A DNA stretch of 64,000 nt, from positions 6,180,076 through 6,244,075 of the forward strand of contig NW_020653200.1 of the NCBI RefSeq assembly GCF_003589595.1, written 5' to 3'. The translations under genes and the position numbers were made by a program. This DNA is from Hyposmocoma kahamanoa. Lineage: Eukaryota; Arthropoda; Insecta; Lepidoptera; Cosmopterigidae. Below are positions 12,790 through 21,754 of the stretch, in pieces (the stretch's first letter is position 1; each line of letters opens with the position of its first letter). The notes under the pieces are model-generated. The model was not told where the DNA came from. It searched no databases and saw only the letters and a list, made by a program, of their open reading frames with translations.

Positions 12790-14180
12790 TAGAATAATTA
12801 AGTTTATAAAAAAATACATAAATTTTATGGAAACATTATATAGTATGACAAAACATATTTGAAGTACTGTTTTCGCACGAATTCCAAAATAAAATGCAAT
12901 TTTGAGTTACCCCGAAACGTCCTGAAAACAGTTACGTCCTCAAGCTATTTTTTTTAAATAATAGGGTTGTAAGCAATTAATCGCCGAATTACACCGAGTC
13001 ACTTCGATTTCTCGGAAAACATATTTTTTTTAAATATTAGAAAAAATAATGAACATTATTTGAGATAGTTTGTTGTTGACATTGACAACTTCTAACTTAT
13101 TGCCAGCCAAATAATTGAAAATGTAAGAAATCCTTGTTTCTTGGTAATTTAATCTTTTTATGTAGTTGTTTTATCGATGAACATATTTATTTACACTAAA
13201 TTCTCGGAATAAACCATTTATGAATAATTATAAAATCAAAATTAAAAGAATTGGATATAATTCATCGGAATGTGGGATAGTTTTACGAAAATGAGAGGGA
13301 TTGGTACAGAATTGCAAGGAATTCTGTAAATGAATTGCTTTTAACAGAATAGCACGATTTGGCCTTTTAGGCCCCCTGAACAACAATGAACCGAAAAATA
13401 ATCTAAACAATCACAAACTCTTGAAATTTTGGATCGTTTTCTCGTGAAAATCGTATGTGATTACCGATATGAATAGTCCACATCCCTATTCGCCTCACGT
13501 CCTTTTATTTGGTGACGACTATAGTGAAGAACAGATCATTTTTGACCTGCTTAAATTTTAGGCTAACCTGGCGAGTTTGTGGTATGAAAAGTGTACGCCT
13601 AGGATGAGGGTCTTTATGACCCCAAATTTCATTTACATTTTTTATATATTAGTTAGAACATTTTTAACAAATAATTTTATACAACCGTACATAAAGGGCA
13701 TTAAAAAAGGATAGGACATTTCAAGCATATTCATAAAAAATATATAGTTTTAAGTACAATTTTTTTTTTATACATATTCATTTTTACTTGACTTTGGCGA
13801 AATCATCGATTATTTCGATGGAACATAGCCTATTTGTGTCACTAACTAAATTATTTTGGTAGTATACATGAGACCAATAATAATAAATGCAATAAAGTAA
13901 TTATTCATTGTCGCCATAGCACATTATTGAAAGTAAGAAAGAGTAAGTTCTGGACAAAATTGTATTTATGACATCCTTCACTAACATGATTTGTCACCTG
14001 ATGTCTGGCATAAGGACATACTTGGCGCCTTTTTCGGGCACCTGGTACTTTGATAGAAGGTCCTTCTACAGAAATGCCACTGAATTCTCAGATTCTTTCA
14101 TGCAGTTGGCTAGGCAATTGAGGTATTTCTTTTCGAGTACTAAAATGTTAACGACGTCGATCTTGGGTTTGTCAATATAC

Positions 14181-14226
<46 letters not shown>

Positions 14227-15282
14227 ATATATATATATATACAATAAACGTATATAAATAATGAACCATAAATGGCTCCAAAATGCTACGTCGCGGTTGA
14301 CGGTCATATTTACCCTGAACGGGTTTGCGTACATCTGCCTCCTTGCACAGGCACCGGCCGACGGAGTAGTGGATTTAGCAGATAGAAGGGTCTATAAACT
14401 CCAACTACTGAAATGATAGACAACTTACAACTGCATCATAGAAAATTGTACTCGATCAAAAATCTGCAGGACCCCTCCTCATCCTCGCCGGGTTAAAAGT
14501 CTTTGAACTATTTTTTATTGTAGGCTTATGCTTTGTGAAGCTTTTCCCATTCCTGTAATGAAAATCGCGCAACCGTATACGCGTCGTAATTTTACTATAA
14601 ATCGTATACCAAAAATATCAGTGTCATAGGTTTAAATTTCTTACATTTAATAATATTATAACGAATAATAGTCATTTTTCTAGTTATATACTCGATGTAG
14701 TCATTATACAAATTTAATAGAATTTCTCTATTTTTCTTACACAATCGAAATACAGCACAGGTTATTTCACGTAATATATCATGAATCTACCAAGTACTGT
14801 ACAGGTGTATCTATTTAGCCTTTATGTCTCATTAGAGAATGACAGACCATTTTTTGAATTGCTTAATTTTTAAGGCTAATAATGCGATTAAAATTCTTCG
14901 AACTATTTTTTTTTTATTGTAGGATTTTGCTTTGTGACTTAAAATCGTAGTGCCGTAGTTGAAGTTCGCGCCTTTACGCCTAACATTCGACATTCTGATT
15001 TTAATAGTTCTTGTTATCTCTGGTCTCTCTTTATAAATATGTTGCCATACTTATAGTCATTGAATATTTTTGTTATTATTCCAATAGTTTGCATTCACAG
15101 TGTCCTTTTGTTAATTATTTAAGGAAGCACCTAGATTAAGCAAATGTATAACCTCTAGAATGTTTACTAATATTAACATTATTATATTTATATATATGAT
15201 TAAAATTAAAGTGCCATAAATGGCCATAATGTAATATGTAACACTAGTCTAGTAGCCTGCTGAGGGTTTTACTAAATGTACC
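12790..15282. other. Intergenic DNA with a (TA)n microsatellite
   Basis: AT-rich spacer between the galactosyltransferase and the MIC19-like gene. It holds a (CATA)n/(TA)n tract at 14175-14241. A short open stretch at 13968-14140 has some protein-like composition on either strand, but neither frame was recognised. Upstream exons of the next gene could lie here but none could be shown. Confidence 0.5.
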
Positions 15283-15888
15283 ATGTACTATTTAATACGA
15301 CATCATAATAAATATAATCATGACCACTTTGATTTTTCATTTTATTACTGTCCTGTCGATAGAAACGTGATTTCAAATAATGAATTTATAAATTTTAGTG
15401 AAATGTACAATAGTGGCAATGAGGAAACTGTTGAGAACACTGTCGTTGATGAAAAAGTACAAGAGGGATTACATGCTGAGGCGATATCTAAGGCTCCATG
15501 TGCTGGCACAGCTTCGGGCTCTGTTGTCGGCGAAGCGGATATGGCTGCGAGTATGAGCTCGGAGTTAGAATCAACAATGGACTCTATCACGAAAGAAATA
15601 GCCAGGGATTTGGCGGAACATTACAAGGAGTTGACGAAGTACGCGATAGTTATGAATGAAATAATTGATATAGTGAGTAACAAAGAGGCGTTGCAGAGTG
15701 AGGCATACCAAGAGCAAAAAATGGTCAATGAGTGTTTCAGTACGGAAGCGCACGAGCCGCTAAACTGTTCGAGTTTCGTTCATCGCTTCGTTCAGAGTGT
15801 TCGGGATTATACGCAAATCGTGTTTGATTCTCTCGGGGACGACGTAGACGCAGACGCTTATACCGGTGACGAAGATGACTGTTTTTAA
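15283..15888 (+). CDS. MIC19/CHCHD3-like acidic protein, possibly a last exon
   Basis: Open frame of 201 residues with an aataaa at 15904, 13 bp after the stop. Residues about 90-145 look helical and acidic. Residues about 150-180 read NECFSTEAHEPLNC then SSFVHRFVQSV: a C-X10-C-X9-S pattern at the place where MIC19/MIC25 proteins have C-X10-C-X9-C in their CHCH domain. MIC19 organises cristae as part of the MICOS complex (family knowledge). Here the last cysteine is Ser. The C terminus is unusually acidic (DDVDADAYTGDEDD). The first 38 residues have atypical composition. An acceptor-like ttttag ends at 15398, so the true coding part may begin near 15399 as the final exon of a spliced gene. 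Assignment to MIC19 rests on this motif only. Confidence 0.55.
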   Translation: MYYLIRHHNKYNHDHFDFSFYYCPVDRNVISNNEFINFSEMYNSGNEETVENTVVDEKVQEGLHAEAISKAPCAGTASGSVVGEADMAASMSSELESTMDSITKEIARDLAEHYKELTKYAIVMNEIIDIVSNKEALQSEAYQEQKMVNECFSTEAHEPLNCSSFVHRFVQSVRDYTQIVFDSLGDDVDADAYTGDEDDCF

Positions 15889-15903
15889 AAAATGCCAATG
15901 GAT

Positions 15904-15909
15904 AATAAA
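15904..15909 (+). terminator. Polyadenylation signal of MIC19-like ORF
   Basis: aataaa 13 bp after the TAA stop at 15888, with a second (aataaaa) near 15931. It supports 15283-15888 being a real 3' coding exon. Confidence 0.5.
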
Positions 15910-16024
15910 CAGCTACTAAATCTAGTAATATAATAAAATCATAATCATGAGGTCTTTATTCGTATTCTTTAAGTGTAACTAGTAGAGATTATCTATGGCA
16001 ATTATAGATCGTGTTCATTTCTTA

Positions 16025-17480
16025 AGGTGCTTTTCCACCAGCGCACAGTGGGCCCAAATTAATTCTTGGACATAGGAATAACCTGTGGAGTATCGAGAAA
16101 GTATCGAAAAAGTTTTTTTATGTGATAGAGAATCACATTCCTAACAACTTTTACTCTTGTATAAAAGTTTCTTGAAATATAGAGAAATATAAATTTTATT
16201 TTTTATCTCAAAATATACGAAAATGTAATGTGCGTGGGTTACTTACAGTATAGTTCCAATCATTTTCTATGTAGAAAAAAATAATCCTAAAATTTATGAT
16301 TTTTATTTCCGGCATTTTTTAGTCAGCTTTTAGGAATACAGAGCTGATTTTTTTCATATGATAAATAATAACATTCCTGATAACTTTTATTCTTGTGTAA
16401 TTTCTTGAAAAGCTGATTGTTTCAGAGAAAAAAAATCGTTAGTTTTTTTGTTTGGAGAAATAAACATTTTATTTTTTCATCTCGAAATGTAGAAAAAGTG
16501 TGTGGTTTATTTACAGTAAAGGTCCAATCATTCTCTATCAAGAAAAAATAATCCATCTGCAGGTACTTGCGCTTTTACGAGTAAAAAGGTGACAAATTTT
16601 TAGATTTGTTATTTATTTGTTAACACAATATACTAGTTTTTACTTAACTTACGTGTTATTGTTATAATACTCTCTAAATTACACTAAAATTATTTTTTCT
16701 AGTCGCAGCTCATGTATTTTGTCAAAAATGTACATAAAAAAGTTAGCAATTTTACCGCACCTTTACTTACAAAGCCGCAAGTACATGCAGACGGATTATT
16801 TTTTTCTACATAGAAATTGATTGGAACTATACTGTAAGTAAACCACGCACATAACATTTTCGTATATTTTGAGATAATAAATAAAATGTATATTTTTTCT
16901 CCAAAACTATCAACTTTTCAAGAAATTATACAAGAATAAAAGTTGTTAGGAACGTTATTATCTATCACATAAAAAAAAATTGCTCGATACTCCACAAGTT
17001 GTTCCTATATCCAAAAATTATCAATTTGAGCCTACTGTGCGGCGCAAGCAGAGACGAGACGAGGATTAAAATTTGTAAAATTGTGACAAAATTTTAATTC
17101 TCCTAGCGCATCTTCGGTGGAATGGCACGTCCTCGTCTATCCAAGACGAGGACGTGCGAAGCGAGAATTGAAATATTTGCTTATGAATATTGAACCATAT
17201 TTCAGCCGACATAGAGTATTTATTATCTTTGCAACGTAAACACGATTTCTCGTGCGAGCTCGCGAGTACCCACACGATCTCGCGCGAGCTTGCGATGGAT
17301 ATTAATATCAATCACAAGATAGTGGAGTACGTACGATTTGAGATTTAAAAAATTCATTTGATGCTTCTTCCGAGCTCAATCACGAGCTCGCGATTGCTAT
17401 TAATGGCAAATTTTGGTGAAAATAGATTTCAATTCTCGTCTCGCCTGGTCTCGTCCTGCTTAGCCGGTGGAAAAGCACCC
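16025..17480. mobile_element. Foldback DNA transposon, non-autonomous, TTA target site
   Basis: The ends are inverted: aggtgcttttccaccag at 16025 and ccggtggaaaagcaccc ending 17480. Both flanks read TTA (16022-16024, 17481-17483). Terminal repeats with a 3-bp TWA duplication fit the PIF/Harbinger superfamily. Inside, long arms fold on each other: 16050-16590 matches the complement of 16760-17035, for example the tract around 'atagttccaatcattttcta'. A perfect 14-bp hairpin (gcacgtcctcgtct) lies at 17125-17157. No transposase frame is present, so it depended on another copy. Superfamily placement is inferred from termini only. Confidence 0.75.
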
Positions 17481-18167
17481 TTACACAGGTTTAGTTTTTT
17501 ATTAACCCGAAACCTATGAACACGACATTCCTATGACAAAAGACTCAAGATTTTTGATTTTATTACGGCACGTACACCACCACCAGCTCTTCATCAATTG
17601 GTGTGGGAAAACATATAATGTATGGATTTCGATGCCGAAACGTAAATCAATGTTTTTTGTTAAAGAGTAGGACTTGTGTGTTCATAAGCCAGATAACCTT
17701 TATGAAATTATATAACTCATGTATCTTTATACATGAGAAAACAAACAATACACAATATTTATACAGAGTCATTTTTAAAATACTGACTATCTCGCAGAAC
17801 TGTAAATATTACTAACCTCATAAACTACAACTTTTATGACTTTCCTTTTACGTAAATGGGACGCCGGCGTCCCCGACTTATTTTTGTTTTATTTTTTTAA
17901 TCGAAAGAACATTCATAGGCGCGTTTTTCAAAGATTTTTATTAAGTTTTCTAAGTTTTAGTTTTAGTATATATTCGGTGGTGTGATTTGTTACAATGGTA
18001 AGTAAATATGTATATTAGACATATTTTTATAATAGATTGCAAGTGTAAAGTTAATAAAATCCATAGTAGCTGCAAGAGACACCGGCGTCCCAATATGCAG
18101 TATCGGTCAACTATTCTCTGTTTTCTTGTTTGTGTTTTATTACTTTTTATACGTACTTAGTCTAAAT

Positions 18168-18489
18168 CATAGTTTCCCAAAGTGGTCCCTAGCGGCCCCA
18201 GGTGGGCGCCGAGGAGTCCTAGGGGGGCGGTAGGGCCTCGAAAGCAACTGGGAAATTTGATGCTGTCCAGAGGCTGCCACCTACCGCATTTTAAGAAAAT
18301 ATCAGAATTATATATTTACACTATACTATGACTATACTACATACACATATAATTCTTTTCGTTGTGATTTTTTATATTAAATTAATATTAAAAATACGTG
18401 TTTTGTATTATTTTTTTGTAGTGGTAGGCGTTGAATTTTTTTTTATCTTGCCTAGGTGGGCGGTGAACTTAAAAGTTTGGGTACCTATG
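18168..18489. mobile_element. hAT-type MITE inside the piggyBac intron (322 bp)
   Basis: The left end catagtttcccaaag and the right end, read on the other strand, cataggtacccaaac form imperfect inverted repeats. The flanks are near-identical 8-mers, gtctaaat (18160-18167) and gtccaaat (18490-18497), as expected of a hAT insertion. A GC-rich interior (gtgggcgccgaggagtcc) contrasts with the surroundings. Lying in the intron, it need not have harmed the transposase. Confidence 0.75.
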
Positions 18490-19351
18490 GTCCAAATTAT
18501 CCTGAATATTTTGTAATATTTCAGGCTTACCAAGGAGCGAGGCTGTTTGCATTGGGCTCTTCTGGAACAGAAGAGTACCTAATGGCCGATACTAGCGACT
18601 GTGAAGATGCCCTTCTTTTGAATGAAGAGGATCAGGAATTTATTGAACAAGACATGGCAGAAGGAGTATCACAAGTTATTATCGAACCTGCAGGTGCACT
18701 TGATCCAGCTCCTACCCCATCATCATCATCATCGACTGCATCGTGTGATCTATTGCCCCCTCTACTACAATACCAATTTTTCGATGGAGATCAAACACCT
18801 ATAGGCTATACAACTTTGCAGAAAGTATGTAATGCTTTTGTGATGTATTTAAGGCAGTCACTAACATCACAGTACTTATTGAAAACATAATCATACCGGA
18901 ATCCATACTGTATGCACAACAAAATGGCTCCTCGTTTACCACCGATTACAATTAAATAACGGCGTTCACAGGAATTAATTATATAATGGGTTATCATGTT
19001 TTGCCTAGTTTACGACATTATTGGTCAACTGAACCCGACATGGGTGTACCCTTTGTAGCTAATGTTATGCCTTTATCAAAATTCGAAGATATCTTCATTT
19101 TTGCAATGACGAAGTACAGCCACCGCCGCCGTCCCCGGATTTTGATAGAGCGTTCAAAATCCGCCGGGTAATGAAGCATTTCAATACTAGCTTCCAAGTG
19201 GCCCTGAACAATACTGTTACGCAGTCAGTTGACGAACATATGGTCAAGTTCAAGGGTCACAATATCATGAAGCAATATATGCAAATCAATACTTTAATAT
19301 TTGTAAAAAGAGCGCTTAAACTATGGTGTCGTGCCGATTCCGCAACTGGAT

Positions 19352-19393
19352 ATTTGTTCCAGTTTGATATGTATATATCAAACTGGAACAAAT
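19352..19393. repeat. 19-bp perfect palindrome from a templated insertion
   Basis: atttgttccagtttgatat (19352-19370), loop gtat, then its exact complement (19375-19393). The first arm is ordinary transposase coding sequence (LFQFDMY). The second arm interrupts it and is bounded by atgtata on both sides, so it looks like an inverted copy of adjacent DNA inserted during repair. Confidence 0.7.
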
Positions 19394-19847
19394 CACAATG
19401 TATACTGGTAAAAAGAGATCCGGAGTAGAAGTGGGCTTAGGCGAATCAGTCGTATTGGCGTATACTCAGTATATATACATTTCGCGTATACTGCAGTACC
19501 ACCTGGCAAATCTCAACATCAAGGCGTGTGGAACAGTTTGTATACGTATATAAAAATGTACCTGCTAACAAGAACATGAAAAGGGGCGATATCTATACAA
19601 CCAGCTTTGAAGGCATTTCATTTGTCAAGTGGATGGACAACAAAGCTGTTCATCTGCTAACGAATTTCTTGTCGCCGATTCCAACACAAACAGTAAAACG
19701 ACGTCAAATTGGTTCTGCGCAAAAACTGAACATCACATATCCAGATATTGTATGTAAGTATTACAAAAGCATGGGAGGAGTAGATCTCATGGATAAAAAA
19801 AAGTCACCTACAAAGTCGATCGAAATTCTACATTCGTATATTATCTC

Positions 19848-19849
<2 letters not shown>

Positions 19850-19902
<53 letters not shown>
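19850..19902. repeat. (AT)n microsatellite
   Basis: About 26 uninterrupted AT dinucleotides inside the broken piggyBac transposase region, which end one of its open stretches. Confidence 0.9.
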
Positions 19903-19907
<5 letters not shown>

Positions 19908-20152
19908 GAATTAAATATTATCTTCGATTATTTTTTGATATACTTGATATCGCAATGAATAATGCGTATACGATTTATGCCAAAAAGCACGAAGACCATA
20001 AAATTGGGGGTAACCTTCTGTCATCGCTTATACCGGCAGAATACAACAAGATTTACATAGATATTAAGCTATGATTGGAGGATATTTATCAAGGAAAATT
20101 GCCTTGCCTTCGACGCTGATGACAAAGAAGCTCGTCCAAAATGTCATCAGCC

Positions 20153-20183
20153 CTTAGAGGATGGAAAAAAAAAGAAGTCTAAG
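20153..20183 (+). mobile_element. Micro-insert copy 1 (31 bp) with 8-bp duplication
   Basis: Starts cttagaggatgg and ends agtctaag, so the ends are inverted CTTAGA/TCTAAG. Perfect 8-bp direct repeats catcagcc flank it (20145-20152 and 20184-20191). It lies within the 3' coding region of the piggyBac pseudogene. Confidence 0.75.
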
Positions 20184-20213
20184 CATCAGCCGCAGCCAAA
20201 AGACGTCATTGCC

Positions 20214-20233
20214 ATTTTTTTCCATCCTCTAAG
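20214..20233 (-). mobile_element. Micro-insert copy 2 (20 bp, truncated)
   Basis: Complement of cttagaggatggaaaaaaat. The flank ttgcc stands on the left (20209-20213) and ttgccgac on the right (20234-20241), consistent with an 8-bp duplication trimmed together with the tctaag end. Weaker than the other copies. Confidence 0.5.
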
Positions 20234-20295
20234 TTGCCGACACACGCGATAATAAAATCAGAAAACCGAAAAAGGTGCGTTCAGTGCGCTAAACT

Positions 20296-20318
20296 CTTAG
20301 AGGATGGAAAAAAATAAA
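20296..20318 (+). mobile_element. Micro-insert copy 3 (23 bp)
   Basis: Begins cttagaggatgg; the tctaag end is missing. Flanks are gctaaact (20288-20295) and gctaatct (20319-20326), 7 of 8 identical. Leaving out the insert and one flank joins the CVQCAKL and CKENRSNNICK parts of the transposase tail in one frame, so this is an insertion into formerly coding DNA. Confidence 0.7.
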
Positions 20319-20417
20319 GCTAATCTATGCAAAGAAAATCGCTCAAATAATATTTGCAAAATATGCGGTGTACATTTGTGTTACACAGCTGACAGAAACT
20401 GTTTTGCAGCTTTTCAT

Positions 20418-20445
20418 CTTAGAGGATGGAAAAAAATAGTCTAAG
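20418..20445 (+). mobile_element. Micro-insert copy 4 (28 bp) with 8-bp duplication
   Basis: Begins cttagaggatgg and ends tagtctaag. Perfect 8-bp repeats cttttcat flank it (20410-20417 and 20446-20453). It falls at the last codons of the transposase, two codons before what would be its natural stop. Confidence 0.75.
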
Positions 20446-20855
20446 CTTTTCATACATAAAAACAATATTACCTATAAGTATATATTTTTTAAAGATATTG
20501 ATGCATTTTATTTCTAATAGTATGTAATAATCATAGAAAACCAAATAATATAAATTAAGAAATCATAGTGATCTGTGACACTTAAAGCATATTGGGACAT
20601 ATTTGTCCCCTCCATTAAAAATAAAAAAGTTTGCTATTTTTGTTGTTATGTACAATTAAAATACATAAAAAATATATAAATCCCATTAAATATTAAAAAA
20701 AATCTTGTCAATTGATTTTAAGCGTGAAAGGATTAATAATTCATCAGATTTTACTTTCGTACAAAAATAAAAATATTTCAATGGGTTGCTCTAAACGGTG
20801 ACAACTCTGTGTGGTCGCAAAAGAAAGTATGCGGGAGTCGTTGCTTTGCTAAACC

Positions 20856-20886
20856 CTTAGACTTTTATTTTTTTCCATCCTCAAAG
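20856..20886 (-). mobile_element. Micro-insert copy 5 (31 bp) with 8-bp duplication
   Basis: Reverse orientation: cttagactttta... to ccatcctcaaag. Perfect 8-bp repeats gctaaacc flank it (20848-20855 and 20887-20894). It lies about 120 bp beyond the piggyBac right end, so the family is not confined to that element. Confidence 0.75.
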
Positions 20887-20894
20887 GCTAAACC

Positions 20895-21750
20895 AGAAAA
20901 CTTACTAAGTGTCCGATAGAACAAAAAAAAAGTTTATTTTTGGTAAATGTATCTTTTATAAAGTCATGGAACTAAAGTTTCTTTAATGTGTTATTACTAG
21001 TATAGCCCTGCGAGATTAGTATTTTACAAATAACCCTGTTTGTTTTTATATAACTGTTGTTATACCTTTAATGTGGGTAAGAATGTAAATAAAGGCATTC
21101 ATAAGATTATTCGTAGAAATATTTATTGGTTAACATCGATCCAGTTCGACACTGTTACAGATCTATCCAACAGAACGTTTTTCATAAATACGTAGTACGT
21201 AATAGACATAGATCCAAAACACAACACTAAACTAAGTACAATTTTTCAGTTTGTCGCTGAACGCTTCAAATATGTTTTATTGATGCTGGATGGTTTGATC
21301 AACAGAATTTGAAATGCACGCCAACTGACGTAGTTCGGTAGGTATATGTTTACTGTCAATAACAAAACCCTTCCGGAACTACCTATTGGATGTAAGAAAT
21401 TTGTTTCATACAATTTAAGGTAGGCATACCTACACCAATTTATTTTTTCTTTTCTTACTGGAATATTTTAGATACTTTGCAACGAAATTAAAAATTTATT
21501 CTAAACCATATTTTTAACTTTATTCTAGTTGAATCTGTCGTATTATTCAGGCTACTTCTTTTGTCATATTTTCTGCTCTGTTTACAATTTTTGTTTACGA
21601 AAACCTTATAGGCCTTGAAATTTTATTCAACAAAACGTTTCGTCCACTAAACACTCTTTGAGCATTAAATTCAGTCGGAGAAAAGTCTATTATGTGAGTA
21701 GAGTCGTCAGGAAACATTTCTGGAATGCAGTAGGTAAGTTTTACAGGTTT
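20895..21750. other. Intergenic, no gene seen
   Basis: AT-rich DNA between the piggyBac remnant and the aminopeptidase. I see no coding frame and no repeat that I recognise. Confidence 0.5.
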
Positions 21751-21753
21751 TAT
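21748..21753 (-). terminator. Polyadenylation signal of LAP gene
   Basis: aataaa on the minus strand, starting two bases after the TAA stop of the aminopeptidase. This gives a very short 3' UTR unless a farther signal is used. Confidence 0.45.
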
Positions 21754-21754
21754 T

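Larger units (their letters stand above)
17995..20455 (+). pseudogene. piggyBac transposase pseudogene
   Basis: The likely first exon is a lone ATG (17995-17997) followed by gtaagt; the intron ends ttcag at 18524. The frame resumes AYQGARLFALGSSGTEEYL, then an acidic segment (18590-18700). Recognisable blocks follow in shifting frames: LPSLRHYWSTEPDMGVPF (about 18995), SVDEHMVKFKG with the first catalytic Asp (19200), KLWCRADSATGYLFQFD (19318), RGDIYTTSFEGISFVKWMD (19580), YYKSMGGVDLMD (19760), and a C-terminal Cys-rich tail NICKICGVHLCYTADRNCF (20352). The block that should hold the second catalytic Asp (about 19440-19500) is not recognisable. Frameshifts, a 29-bp templated insertion, an (AT)n tract at 19850-19902 and the micro-inserts break it. 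It cannot make an active transposase. Confidence 0.85.
17842..20735 (+). mobile_element. piggyBac-like transposon, decayed
   Basis: Left end near 17842 (ccttttacgt) matches the complement of the right end near 20731 (gcgtgaaagg), which is followed by attaa. A TTAA duplication is no longer clear on the left. Subterminal palindromes gggacgccggcgtccc (17859) and gggacatatttgtccc (20598) lie just inside the two ends. The transposase reads left to right and is broken (separate entry). A hAT MITE sits in its intron, and a family of micro-inserts sits in and just beyond its 3' part. Confidence 0.75.

Noticed and set aside
13968..14140. Possible coding exon on either strand near the (TA)n tract
   Set aside because: Both readings look partly protein-like, but neither matches a known family and no splice context supports one.
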